Below, piece by piece: positions 10,991 through 24,400 of a stretch of 64,000 bases of DNA (position 1 is its first letter; each line of letters starts with the position of its first letter). Under the pieces are notes generated by a model. It searched no databases and was not told the DNA's origin. It saw only the letters and a list, made by a program, of their open reading frames with translations. Both the position numbers and the translations under genes were made by a program. The stretch comes from Rhytidiadelphus loreus (taxonomy: Eukaryota; Streptophyta; Bryopsida; Hypnales; Hylocomiaceae), in assembly GCA_947034895.1 (NCBI GenBank), contig OX344762.1, positions 15,294,760 through 15,358,759 on the forward strand. Direction: 5' to 3'.

Positions 10991-12814
10991 TTGCCAAGAG
11001 CGTAACTACATTGCCCAAGAGGACTTGGGATAGAAAGCACAATGCACAACACTCTACATTGTACATCACTCAATGCCACGAATTCCCGAAAACACGAATT
11101 GCCAAAAAATGAAACCGATATATTACAAATAGAATACAATGTTTGTACAAACTTTACGAACAGTGTTTCACGAATAATCCGAAAATCACGTCTGTACAAC
11201 TAAAATGTCTGTACAACTAAAATTGTCATAGGCCTCGCCAAAAGGGCTCCTACATCTATGGGCCTGTCGCTCCATGGACGGTGGACCTGTCGGGACGACC
11301 TTCGATCGGCCCGACGTAACACCCTCACATAGCTTCCACACCTGGAAGCGCAATTCAAAAGATGGGGAGCTATGTGGAGGGGTTACCCACTGTGGGAGTC
11401 TGGACGTTGTCGAAGGGTGAGTCGACTGGCGCATGCTCCTCGTGCCTCGCAGGGGGCAGTGCCGGAGCGATTGGGGCTTGCAAGGGAGCATACTGCTGGG
11501 TCAAGTTAGTGAAGGAGACCTCCATATCTCCCAAGTCGACTTCCAAGTCGTAAGGGTCATCGTCGTGGATGCTCGGACGATGCACTGGCCCAACGACATG
11601 CACAAACGGAAATTGACTGAGGGCTAGGTCATCGAATCTGTCTGGATCGTCAACGACACTCACCGAAATATTTGCAGCCTCTCCTGAACCCAGCTGTCGA
11701 AGTCCAGACGCTGCGGTGGCCGTGGCGGCGGAAATCGAATTCGTGGTGGAGACTCCGGAGACGTTGTGGAGCTCGCTCACAGGAATGGGAGTCGCAGCCA
11801 TTGGAGGGGCACTTGTCTGCGCGGCCTGCTTCGCCAGAATCTGCTCCTGCAGTTGCTTGAGCAGCAAAGTGTTCGTCTCGCGATCCCTCCTATACTCCAT
11901 TTCCTTCTCCGCCTGCAGCCTTCGCTCCTTCGCGAGTTCCTTCTCCTTCTGCGCCTTCTTGGCCTTCCGCTTGATCTTCTTCTCCTCCTCTACCCGCTCC
12001 CTCTCCTCCCTCTCCCTCTTGAACTCCCGATCCTTCTCCCTTAAATCCCTCACGAGGTTGTCGATGGCGTCATTGTGCTTGTCGAGCGCCCCCGAGTGCC
12101 TCTGCCTTTCCCGCTCGAGCATCATCTCCACGTACGCGAGGTTGATCCCTGCCTTGACGTCCATGTGGATGGGTTTGGCGTCCATGTCCACCGCGGCCGG
12201 AGTCCCTCCTGCCTCGGAGGCAATCCCCGCGTCCGATGTTGCCGCTTTCGCCGCGGCCTTGGCCATCTTGTTGTACTCGTCTCTGTTGGTTGCTGCCAAG
12301 GCCAGTCGGTTGTCCAAGTCTTTGTCGTCCATCTCGTCCAGATCGATTGGGCTACTCTTTGTATTCGTGGACTTGAGGGCGAGTTGCCGGTACACGGCGC
12401 GCGTATGGGCCATGAACAGAAGCTCGCCCGCGCTGGCGGCGGGCAGTTCCGACTCCAGGATGTCGACGCTGACCTGCGCACCGATCAACTTCATCATGTT
12501 CTCATCCCCATTGAGATCGGATGGATCGCGGATGGACCTCAATTCCTGGACAATCGCCTGCGACGCCTGAATCCTACATTCCACGGAGTCATCACTGGGA
12601 TTCGCGGGAGAGGCGGCGAGGTCGGTCCTCACACTCGCCACCTCCGCCTACCTGGCCGAAGACAGTAAGCTCTCCAATTCAGCCAAATCAGCCTGCAGGT
12701 CCTGAATGAGCATTCTCGGGGGAGGGGGCGGAAGAGACTCCTCCACAGGAGTGGACACCTCCACTGCAGCCGCCTGCGGTCGGGGAGTGGGAACGCGGAA
12801 GGCATGTGCCCGTG

Positions 12815-13100
12815 TTTCAGACCGCGCGGTCAGAACTGGAGCGCGGCGATCCTTGGAAGATTGGGTGACGGGATCCGACTGCAGGGCCGGATCTTGAGGT
12901 CGGGGGGAAGCAGAGGGAGTGCGAGGAGATGGAGGTGGAGGTGGAGGGGACAATAGTTGGTTTGCGGAGGGAGATGGGGGGTTGGAGGGAGAGAGAGGAG
13001 TGTGCGGGTGCATATCAAACCGCGCGGTCTGATTCCTGCACGGAGGCGCACTCGAGTGCCGCGGGGAGGCTGGCGTCGAATCAGACCGCGCGGTCTGATC
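12815..13100. repeat. Three copies of the 20-bp palindrome inside a coding exon
   Basis: Copies lie at 12815-12836, 13014-13034 and 13079-13100. On the minus strand they are read in frame as (Q)TARSE or (Q)TARSD-like peptides in the disordered part of the methyltransferase-like protein. One copy has lost symmetry at one arm. Confidence 0.85.
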
Positions 13101-15067
13101 CGTCTCCCTTTGGACAGAGTGGACGCCGGACACCGAGGCATCTCCGTGGTCTGAAACGTTGTCGCCTTCGCCGTCTCGCCCTCCCGCGCGGTCGACATCT
13201 TCATCTTCGTCCTTGTCCACTTCCTGGTCCTCGTCGTCCTTGTCCTCGTCCTCGTCCTTCTTCTCCTTCTCCACTTCCGAGTCGGAGTTGCTTCCATCGC
13301 GGAGGTTGAGGGCGCCCTCTTGCGATTCCTCCTTGCCCTCTCTTTCATCATCCGAAGACTCGCTCTCCACGGGGTCAGGGTCCTGGAGCCTCCGTGTCTG
13401 AGACTTGGGGTTGTAGATGAAGTTGAGGGTGTGCGGCTGCGGCACCAAGATGTCCGGCCACATCTGTGTACCGATTCGAGCGTGCACGCTCTGGCGCAGG
13501 AGGCACTTATCGGTGGGGCGCACGAAGGAGACGGAGCTCCGACACAACATCTGCAGTGCCAAACAAGGCACACGGCATGAATTCTCCGAATGACGCATTC
13601 AGACGGTCAGATGAGCTCTACATTGGAAGCAAGAACGGGATAGGGTGGAGAGCTTACCGAGCATGCAGAGACAGGCTTGGATCCCGCAAAGACGAGCATG
13701 ACCGTTCCTTGGTCCCTGCAGAACTTGTTGATGAAGCGGAGGTACACTTCGTATCACAGTTCGCGATTCGTCAAGATCTAGGGGTTATCGTGGCGACAGA
13801 GCTCCCGGGTCTTGTACCTGACGTCATCCGTCGCCAGAGGCTTGTCCTCGGCAGCCGAGAGTTGGGGAATCGGTTCCCCGACATTGACGAGTGGGGAGTT
13901 CGTGAAATGCTTCGTGGTCCGCTGAATGTACATGACCCTGTCCTTCCCCCTGGTGTAATAGTTCGGCTCGCCTTTGGAATACACGTACGTCGCGATGTGC
14001 CAAGTGTTATGCTCGGGGAAGAATTTCTCGAGCGCCTGTTCCACTCCCACCACCCTCTCGGCGCCCATGATGAGCATCCACGTGTGGACCCCCTTGGCCA
14101 TGGTATTTTGGGAGACCCGCGAGACTTGTTTGATGATTTTCTCGTACGCGTAGTGAATCTCCATATTCCCGACCTCCGGGAACAGGCGGAAATCCATAAT
14201 CCCCACCTCGCAGAAGCGAATGCTGGCGGGTCCGTCCACGTATTCCACCCATTCGCGCTTCTGCTTCACGTAGACAAAGGGATCGAACACCCTCCTGACG
14301 CGATCCCACCGGCAGACCGTGGCCCACGCACACCTCTTGACGGTGTTGCAGCGTTCGTTGTTGGTGAGCAGTCGCTGGATCATGGCGACGACGTCCGAGG
14401 GAGCAACCATCGTTTTCTTCCCCGAGCCACATTGATGCCTGAGCCACTTCTGCCCAATGTGCATGGCGGCCCACATGTTGTGCCCCCGAATGCACAGCAG
14501 CGCCTTGAACTCTCGCCAGGCTTTAGGGACGACCTCCCCCTGGGAAATCACCTCCTTGGCCTTGTCGATGCCCAAGACGTTGGCCTTCTCCTTCATCTCG
14601 AAGATGAGCATTGCCTTGTGCTTCTTGTTGGTGCACCACTGGGCGAAGGGAATGGCGGCCATCCAACTGGTCGGCCTCTTCAGGTAGACCTTGGGCGGCG
14701 TCTCCAGGATTCTGCTCGCGAGCTCGCCTACGGCGGCGTCATCCATCCCCAGAAGGTTCTTCATCTAGTTGTGATTGATCGCCGTGAACTTGTAGATCTT
14801 GGAGCCCCCCTTCCCGTCCGGAATTTGGTTGAACGGGACGCCGGTGTCGATGTCGTGCAGCGCCCCGGACTCGTGCTTTTGGAAGACCTCTTGCCAATTG
14901 GTCCAGGTCGCATTCGAGGCCATGACGATCTTCCGGTCGCCCATCTTGTCGAAGTCCCAGGTCCTCCCCCCCCCGTTTCAGTGCTTGGCGCTCCCCACCG
15001 CCTCGAAGTTTTGGTGCGCCTTCTCCTTGAAATCCTGGACACGCATCGGCGCGGTGAGTATGTGTCG

Positions 15068-15270
15068 TGATCTGACCGCGCGGTCTGAACTGTCACCGAA
15101 CAATCCACGACACCAAGTGGCGTCGAGGTCGGAATATCGCGGGATCAGACCGCGCGGTCCGAAGTGACCATGAATCAGAAAGGTGACGACCCTAATGAGG
15201 ACAGGGGGAGCCTACCGATATGGAATGGGACGGAATTGCATCACTGGGATTCAGACCGCGCGATTTGAAA
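15068..15270. repeat. Three palindromes clustered at intron 1
   Basis: Copies near 15071-15090, 15144-15164 and 15250-15270 all lie inside the inferred 15035-15292 intron of the methyltransferase-like gene. Core ACCGCGCGGT or near variant. Confidence 0.85.
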
Positions 15271-17003
15271 TGTGTAGGGAAGTTGTGCGTACCTCATAGA
15301 CCTTCGGGTCCTCCCCTTCAATGATGACCTTCGCGTTCTTCCGATGTTGCGCAGGCTTGCCCGCGTTTTCCCAGAGGTGGCGAACATGCATGAGTGTTGC
15401 CGGCAGGGACGACAGGTACGGGCCCGCGACGTTTCCGTCGTTGCACTTGGACGACAACGCGTGCAGGTGGTCCTTGTTCTGGGACCACACGATTTCGCAC
15501 GTCCACCTGTGCATTTTGGCGACGACCTTCTCATCGTCGACGGTAGTGTTCTCGGAGATGATGTCCTTGACGGCCATCCAAGTGTGCTGCCCGTTGATGA
15601 TGAGCAGCGGCCGCGCCTTCCAGCAATCCGCCCAGCATGTCGGTCTGGTGCGCGTGTCCGGCATGACGGTGAGGATTTGTTTGGCGTAGTTCACCTTCAC
15701 CATCCTGTCCAGGACTGCCAAGACGCCGTCATTCTCGAGGGGCCTCACGATGATTCCCGACTCCTCCTGGGCATTCACCATGTCGACCACGTCCAACTCG
15801 AAGTACTGTCCCCGACCGAATATGTACATGTACGAGGACAGTTCCTTGAACACCTTGTTGGCCGCCGCTTCGGCCTTGAGGCGCATCCGCGTTTCCAACT
15901 CGACGCTACGTCGCGGATTGCGCTTGTACTCCGCGGGCACGGACACGCTAGCCGGGACGGCGTCGACATCGAAGGGCACGGTTCGTGGATTCTTGGTCCA
16001 CTTTCCGTTCACCTTCTTGATCGCAATCTTTTGCGCCTCTTCCTCGGACACCTCTGCCGGTTCCGTGTTGGCCTCGTGGGTCGATGAGCTGGGGGTGCCA
16101 TGCGATTCCTTGGCCACGCGTCTCGTCCGGACCCAGCGCCCCGCATCTTCTTCCGAGGATGCTTGCGTCGCCACGCGCGGGCCCGTTGACTTCCATTTCA
16201 CGGCCTTCTGTTTAGACCGAGAAGTCGGTGTTGTGGTGGCTCGGGCCGCCGACTAAGTCGCCTGTGGCGGTCGTTGGATGGGTCCACGCGCCGGTGGAAG
16301 TGGGTCGATACGCTCGAACGCACCAACAAGGGCCGACGCAGGGGGGGGGGGTCGGCTGCGCGTTCCCGCTCCTGACGCCTTGGCGACATTCTTGGCGGAC
16401 CCCTCTGGCGAAGCCATTGGTCGACTTCCTTCACCCTGGCAGACGTTCAAGGGCGACACACTCAGTGATTTGTTGTGAATGGCAAACGCTTTGGCGACGT
16501 ACGAGTTGGCTACCTTTCCGGTCTCGTGGAAGTCACTAGAGACGGCTTCGCAGTGCGATTGGGTTTCGGCCATCAAGAGTTGATATGCACGAGGGACGGA
16601 CGCGTAATTCTTCATGAGGCGTTTGCTACAGAAGGTCATCTCATTTTCTACACGGATGGCGATGACTCCGAATGCATTATTACTGGCATTGACCACGTCG
16701 ATGAGAATGGCCTCCCTCATCACATGGACATTCACGAGTACCAAAGTGGAGAAGGATTTCCATCGAGGATCCCCCGTCTTCGTGAATCCCAGCTCCAGAT
16801 TGAAGATGGGGGAGCCCATCAAGAAATTCAGTTCGATCGTCCACAATGACTTGGACGCGACGAACTCCAAGGGGAATTTCTTTTCGATGTGTAGCTTCCA
16901 GGACTCGTGGATTCGGTCAGGCGAGATGGGCCTCAAGTAGCCCGCAAGCGGCAGACTACTCTCCAGGAATGACTCCATGCCACTGTCCACAAGCAGTACT
17001 TCA

Positions 17004-18494
17004 AATCAGACCGCGCGGTCTAAATTGGACAACTCAGAAGATTGCTACACGCCCAGCATGCAGTGGTCATGCAATGTACTAACGACTTGAGGATTCATTT
17101 CCTACGGTCGTTGACGATCTATTGCATTCTAGTGTACTTCTGATAGGACGATACTCCATGCTATGCTGAGTCCATGGCGTGGTTTTGACCGCGCGGTCTA
17201 AACCAGGAACACGATTCATAGCCTAGACAGACCAGGCTAGCATGACGGTATTTCTACATTATCTGCCGCTCGAGGTTTTGACCGCGCAGTCTAAAACGCC
17301 TTCCCATTCTAATCGGCTGATGACGATGCCGCTCGCTACGGGACCCTGCGAACGACATTATTTTCATCTAGCCCATCACCTGGAACCGTCCATCTATTAG
17401 ATCGGACCGCGCGGTCTGATCCTGTCATTCCTTAGTCTACCACGTATGCGGCGAGAATTAACAGATACTGATCGCAGGGTCGACAACCATTACTTCTGTT
17501 ATTTTGGGCAGGGATTGGCGTAGGTCCTTTATTCGTCATCCGTCGAGGATTTGACCGCACGGTCTGATTTACTCCTGTGGAGGCTCTGCACAATGCTACC
17601 AGCCATCGTGGCGTCTAGTTCCTTTTACTCTTTATCCAATCCCTCATGAATCAATCCTACAATACTAAAAGTATTAGGTTTTGACCACGTTGTGTGATCC
17701 ATGTGTAATGCTTATTCATGGTGCGTGATTAGATGAACATGCAGAGGCCCTCTATTCGTGATGCATCTTTGAATATGGTTTAGACCGTGCGGTCTGAATC
17801 TGCCAACATTCGGTTATTACTTAGACGTGCCAATTGATATAGTGCACCCCCCCGTCTGGGTTACTAGTTGGCATACAATGGGTCTAAATTATTAGAGGCG
17901 TCGACAATGGATCAGTCATGACAACACTACATGAACGCATTTACCACAAGATATCTTCTGGCCGCTCGGGCTGGTCGGTCCGTTCCCATCTATTTTATGG
18001 CCGGGGGACCAGTTTAGACCGCGCGGTCTGAACCAGTATCTAGAGAAACGTGGACGAATTGGATCAGTAATTCGTCCTTGACATTCTGTAGACGTTTTGT
18101 CACTTTTGACCGCACGGTCTGATCCTATATCTAGGATATCGTGACATAATTTGATCAGCAGTCCGTCCAGCACATTTTAGGAGCGGTGCATCACTTCAGA
18201 CCGCGCGGTCTGAACCTGTATATATACTAACTTGACAAAGTCGATCTCCAATTAGTCCAAGTCATTTTGGGGACTGTTCATTACTTCAGACCGCGCGGTC
18301 TGAAACTACTTCAACTTGATTGATATGAAGTTGGATAGGTCTAGAATTCGTCCGACATTTAGAGGAAATTGCATCAAGAATTCACTTCAGACCACGCGGT
18401 CTGAAAGTATTTTACCTAATGTTCTCAGAAATTTCTACGTCAACTCCGGGACATTTCAGGGACGCCGGAACACTTCAGACCACGCGGTCTGAAA
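17004..18494. repeat. Array of about 13 palindromes, roughly 90-bp period
   Basis: Copies start near 17004, 17184, 17274, 17401, 17548, 17681 (degenerate), 17779, 18012, 18104, 18195, 18285, 18385 and 18474. Several steps are 89-100 bp and the first is 180. The consensus is TTCAGACCGCGCGGTCTGAA. The 70-bp intervals keep weak common pieces (for example 'gtcc', 'acattt', then 'cactt' before the palindrome), so this reads as an old tandem repeat in which the palindrome changed least. It lies directly 5' of the minus-strand methyltransferase-like gene. Confidence 0.85.
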
Positions 18495-21400
18495 CATGGC
18501 TGGGGCCACACACACTGCGCGGTTATAGGTGCCTCTTCTAAATTTCCGCAACATTCACGACTGAGAATAGATTTTGCAGACAGCTTACCTCAATTGTGCT
18601 GTGGAAGCACGATGGCAGATGGAACTTGAATGTCGTGACTCCAATTAAAGCAGCAACACGACAATGTTCAAATGCCACTGATCGCCAATGATACCAGATT
18701 CTCAGCAATTCGATGACGCCAATTATACTGAAATCCAATGAAAGCAAATTCTCAGTGCCTCGATGACGCCAATGACAGCAGATTCTTAACAATTCGCCAA
18801 TGGAACGAACAAACATATGAATGCAATCACGAAAACACAAACACTGCAATCACTAGAGCACAAATGCAATCACTACAGTACAAAGACTGCAATCACTAGA
18901 GCACAAACCCATACAATGCCTACCATGTTACGTGATAGAATACTATACTTCTATGAAAACAGTGCAAGAAATTCTGGAACGATTGGGTCTACTTCTACGT
19001 TACCAGTCACAAGAAGATCAGCCACGCACAACCATAAGAGAAACAAGCGAAAAGAGTTCAGAAGCATACCTATGCAGTTCCAACAGAAAGACAACGCTCC
19101 AGCGGCAAAACAACGTTGCAGCACGAAAACACCGCTCCAGAAAGCCGAACGCGACGCCGATCAGTGAAATCAAACTCCTCCGCGGCATACAAAACCAACA
19201 TCGCAAATGACGAGCGAGGAAGATGGAGGAAGGAGGAACAACAAAAACGCTAAACAACAACAACAAAAACGCACACGAAAAGGAGTAACAGCGACAACAA
19301 TTGACGAAAAGCGGAGCAACAGCAAGGAACGCAAAAAACAGGAAAGAGTGCAGCGAAACCCTGGCCCACAGAGAAGACAACCAACCGAACCTCCCAATAA
19401 CCGAACCTAACCCGAACTTGCATCGAGCCGCCAAGTTGGTATGGAGCTCCTCCGAACCTGCACGTGCCTCACGAAGCACACCCGAGCCTCCCACGAACCT
19501 ACGCACACCACACAAAGCTGCCCCAAAGAAATCATGATTAAGCATCAGTTTAGGGTTAAAAGAATGAGACTTAAAAGCAAGCTTAAAAGGGACTAGTGAA
19601 GGGCAGCTCTGCCTTTTTCCATACGCATCCGTGGAAAGAAATAAAAAAGAAAATTGTTCACAAAAAGAAAAATACATGTGCAACCTAACACAAGTAGTTT
19701 CGTATTTTTCTAAGCGTTTTTGAATTACTTATAAATTAGCAAAGATAGAAGATATAAGCACGTACTCGTAGACATAGGTCTCCCAAAATACGTCCACTTG
19801 CAACTTGTACAGAAATGTGAGGAAATCTAAGACAATGATTCACTCTTGCAATACAAAAATAATTTTTCCTCCAGGCGATGAATTCAATTGATAAAGCTCA
19901 GTGCTTCGTTGAAGAATCACCCCATCTCTATTTTGCACTTAAAAATAGGGGTGGTTTGAAGAAGAGGGGTGCTCTTAGAACACACATTGTCGACCTTAAA
20001 TCAACCCTAGTTTTTTCAATCAATTCACCCAAAAGCCCTTTTTCCTAAATTCTTGGATAGGGTTTAGGGTTTAGGGTTAAAGGGTTTAGGGTTAAAGGGT
20101 TTCCTAAATTCTTGGATAGGGTTTAGGGTTTAGGGTTGAACAAGCTCTAGGATATTTGAGGCACGTTTCTATGAATCCTCAATCCTAGAAAATAAAGATT
20201 TGGGATGGGCATGGAAAAAAATTAGGAACATCAAAATCATAATCAATCATTTCCAAAATTGGATTTCGAATGCTAAAATGAACTTCCAAAATATTTGGAT
20301 CATTTGCACTTGGCATTGATGGACAAACATGAAAGGGACTGGCAACATACTCAAAATAGGCCATATGTACATTAACTCTTATTCAAATCTCACAACGATC
20401 ATGCACTCGTGCACTACCTACAAATTAAATCAACGATTACAACATGTATATTATGCTTAGTTCTAGAAGGGGGAAGAATTTGCTTAATTGGAGAGGATTA
20501 GGAGTTCTACTTATTCTTAATCAATCATTTAAAATGTACTTCAGAAGATCGAGGTATTTACCAACTCACACGGGAAATCTTCAACCAAAATACAAAAAAT
20601 ACAAAAGGCATCAAGGTTGCTTTGTAACCTCATAAATGTCCACAATAAACTTATGCATCGGTATTTATGTAGCATAAATTGTAAAGGGTCATTTAAGGCA
20701 TTGATTTTTGAGAATTAAGGAAAGCAACTCAAACTCCAACAAGGCTCTAGAAGCAAACATGATTTAGAGGTACATTTCAATGTACCCGTTTTAGAAGGGT
20801 TTTTGTTTTGATGACCATTTTTTGTGAACTTCAAGAATTTGTAACTAATTTTACAAAGCTTGAAAAAATAGGAAGTGACTTCGGTTAGATGTCTATTCTA
20901 CTTGTCTGTTGAGGGAAATTTACTACAAAATATTTAAAAATGTTTCACTTCCCAAATTTCAATTTTAGCCTTGAATTGGTTGATTTGTGAACCTCCTACC
21001 TCATTTATAGCAATTTGTACCGTTGGATGAGTTTCATATTTTATTAGGTTGAAGAATCTCCCTTATGGAAACACCTTGTACGGTTTGATATAAGACTGCA
21101 TCTTTGCAATGGACACAAAATTCAGTTTCTAGAAAAACTAGGCCCGCCCCTCAAATCAACCACGGTCACTAAAGGGTTAACTTCCTTAGTGACCAAAACG
21201 TGGTCACTTTGATTTCTAAAGTACTTATTCAATTATTCGCAATATTCAAATGATATGGCACTTCTAGGGATCCTTCGGAGAATCAAATTCATTTGGTCAT
21301 CTTTCGGTACAATTGGATTTACATAACTAGCTTTTATGTAAAAAGAAAATCCCAAACTTTGAGTGTTTGGGTACTTACCCCGATAAAGCAACAGGTTGGG

Positions 21401-24400
21401 GGATTTGGTCAATGAAAGCATATATTACACCACTGACTTGTCCATCCGCCAACTAATGCTTGGCGCTAGCAGGGTTAGAGCTTAATTTCCTCCATGTATT
21501 GTATAATCCCATTTAATGGTCAAGCAACCACGTTATAATCACTTCAGCGTCTGCGATAAAAAGAACACAAAATGCGACCGTGAAGAATTGGTACTCAATC
21601 CTGTTCATAAATAGTTACATATTTTTCCACTCATAACACACCATTCTAAAACGAAAAAAAAAGAATTTAGAATTTTGCAACTATCATATTTCTTGTGAAC
21701 TAAATCCAAAAATACTTGATATATAATTTGAAAACACAATACTGGGTACTTAGAAATATAACGAACTTACTAGGATGGTTTATTAAATTTGGGATTTTGT
21801 TATCTTGATTTGTTTGTTTGAATTATTGTGTTTTGTTGTTGCTATTCTAGAAGTGGAGGTATTTTAATCTAGATCAATGTACCAACTCTTCTCAATTTCC
21901 AACATCTGAAACTGTGTCCGAAATTGTACTTGGCCAAGTTGTTGTTCCTCCTACACTTCACAACAATTATGTGAGTCTATTTGGGATATCAAAGAATGCA
22001 ACATGGCTTACTCTCTAAACTTGTCACCATTCTTTCATTTATGAAAATTGAAACTTACACAATTCTATTAATGTACCATGATGCACAAATTAATTTCTTC
22101 TCCTCTTCGATTTTATTCACCATTACATTCATATCTCCTATTTTTTTTAAATCAAGAGATTTTCCAATACCCTATTTGATATATAATCCTATTTCAAGAA
22201 TGAAATGTAGGCTGAAGTAGACATTTGAATCATATTTGATATTTGATATTAATTTCTTCACTTAGTCTATCTTTTGAAGATGGAACAATAATTTCAAATC
22301 GTCACAGACTTAGACTCTTACATTAACAAATTCTACACACAATGAGATTCCATCATAGAAAAGAAAAAATTGCAATTTATATCACACCTTGACGATTTGA
22401 AAAATGGATCTATACTAACTAAGACCTTATAGGGGTTCATGACATTGTTAGTAGCTCAAATATTATTGACACCTAGGAATTTTGAGTATTGTGCTTTTAT
22501 GTGAATGCTAAACAATTGATTTATAACCATGATATTTTAAATAGCACATACGACAATAAACCAAAAATTTTCTTTCAAATTTTGAACAAGCTCAGTTATA
22601 CGCTCATTAAGACAAACGTATAGAATGATACCTTCCATCAGTCCTAAGAAGATCCATGCTACTACAAAATAGTGACCAACAAAAATGAAATTTGCTTCAC
22701 CTAAGCTATTTCTACATATAATGAATTATTTGTTATGAACAAATTTTTGTTTCGAAAATCTAAACAAGTCTACAGACTTACAAATCAAGACGGAAGTATT
22801 GATACCCTTTCATTGACTTGGAGAAGATCCATGATGCTATAAGACAATGTTCAACTAAAATAAAATTCAATGTGATAAAGATCATTAGATATAAAAATAA
22901 TTATTATCAACCATGTTTTTTTTCTAAAATCGAAACAAGTCTAACAACAATGCATTAAGAGAAAATTATTAGTACCCTCCCATCAACCATTCAATCCTAA
23001 GAGGACCCTTGTTGCTATAAGATCGTAATCAATCATTATTCTATATGAACTTATTTCCATCTCCATTCATCTTTCACATCAATTGAGTTCATGATTGTTA
23101 TAATTTCTACTTCTAATATTTTAAGAAACATTGGAAATTTTGATTTTCATTTGAATTCTACAAAACCACGGTAATAGGTTCACGGCAGTAGGTCTATAGT
23201 AATAGATACGATAATCCACTAAAAATAGAAGATTTTGATCAAAAATTTCAGATGAATTTTTATTTTTAGCAATATTCTTAATTTTTTAGTACTTCTTTAA
23301 ATTTTTGAACTTAACGCTCGCACAATCTTGCTCACCGCTTGAAATCTCATCATGCTCGCAGGCTCACAAACTAGCACCGCTGACTTTGGCAATTTTTTCA
23401 ATTTCGACCGGGTAGTCTAAAATGTTCAAATGTCCTAGATTCGCACCTAGATTTCTTAGAACTTCATCATTTTTAAATGTCTGAAATCTACATGAGTCAT
23501 AGATGGCACTTCTGTAGTTCAAAATACACCGCTTGAAATCTATAGAGATCCTAGATTTCTGAAATCTATATAAATTCAAGATTGTTGAAATCTATACCTG
23601 TCCTAGATGTCACTTTTGTGGTTCGAACTAGGTACTTTGAAAATGGTACACAAAATACGTCCTTTTTAACATAGAGAACCCATAAATATTATTGACGTAT
23701 AAGAATTATAGGGTAGTTGCAAGAAACACCTGCCGGTTTGCGTTCAAAACGGCCATTTCACTCCTGCTTGTGGATTTTGGAATAAATTTTTTTAAATAAA
23801 ATAAAATATGGATAATGTGTACAGCATTAAAAAAATGGTATGTGCAAAAATTCAGACCTAAATTTTTTATTCTCTAAGAGTTATGCATGGTCAAAGAGGG
23901 TTGAAAAATGCAAGAAAATAGACAGTTTGAAATTTAATTCTTAAGAAACAGTAAAAAAATTCAAAAAATTCAAAAAAAAATCTATTTTTTCTAACTTATA
24001 GATACTCCTTTTCACCAATTTTCACTATTGGAAAAATAAAATTGTGTTCTCTACACTTGCGCAAAGGTAGTGCACTTTGAGCACATGTGGCAGATGGAAA
24101 ATTATCTATTTTTAGAAAATCTTTGGTAAGGTTGTGTAACTTTAGTAGAAGTTCTAGTATACCAATTTTGAGCTTCAAATTCGTATTTTTGGGTGGAAAA
24201 TAGTGCTAAACCCCTTCAAAATGGCCACGGTAGACATCCAATCGGGGGCAATTTAAAAATAGTAGAATAACTATAAAAAAAAACCTTAAAAAGTACTCAA
24301 CATCTGAAACTACCACATGTACCTTCATTTCAAGTTTCATAGAAGATGGACACACGATGCAAAAGTTATGAGCAAAAAACCAGCTATCTAAGGTCTAGGG

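Larger units (their letters stand above)
11370..16978 (-). pseudogene. ParB-like / DNA methyltransferase-like element gene with acidic and coiled-coil tail
   Basis: Three collinear exons: 16978-15293, 15034-13658 and 13550-11370. The introns fit GT-AG and all joins are phase 0. Exon 1 has an unrecognised N-terminal region, then a stretch with PLLIINGQHTWMAVKDI resembling the ParB/DGQHR motif. Exon 2 follows the order of a beta-class amino-methyltransferase: a motif-IV position (GIMDFRLFP in place of a DPPY motif), strands with HTWMLIMGAERVVGVEQ, then GTVMLVFAGSKPVSACS like the cofactor-binding FxGxG loop. Exon 3 is acidic and serine/proline-rich, then a lysine/glutamate coiled coil (about 12120-11800). 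In-frame stops sit at 16253-16255, 14765-14767, 13778-13780 and 12648-12650 (TAG) and at 14978-14980 and 13754-13756 (TGA), with coding continuing after each. The terminal codon is also TAG. The methyltransferase assignment is inference from motif order; the missing DPPY suggests no catalysis. Confidence 0.55.

Noticed and set aside
11716..12570. 284-codon plus-strand frame
   Set aside because: Ser/Leu-rich antisense of the minus-strand coiled-coil exon, with no recognisable domain.
13466..15070. 534-codon plus-strand frame
   Set aside because: It lies opposite the collinear methyltransferase-like exons, which have splice borders and motif order. The plus frame is a GC-driven shadow.
17004..18494. 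CRISPR array
   Set aside because: Repeats are 20-bp palindromes with imperfect spacing, the intervals are diverged copies of one another rather than unique spacers, and no Cas-like gene is present. The context is a eukaryotic element.
19018..19683. 221-codon minus-strand frame as a membrane protein
   Set aside because: It reflects A- and CA-rich simple sequence on the plus strand. The translation is Leu/Phe/Cys/Ser-biased with no domain and no splice or promoter support.
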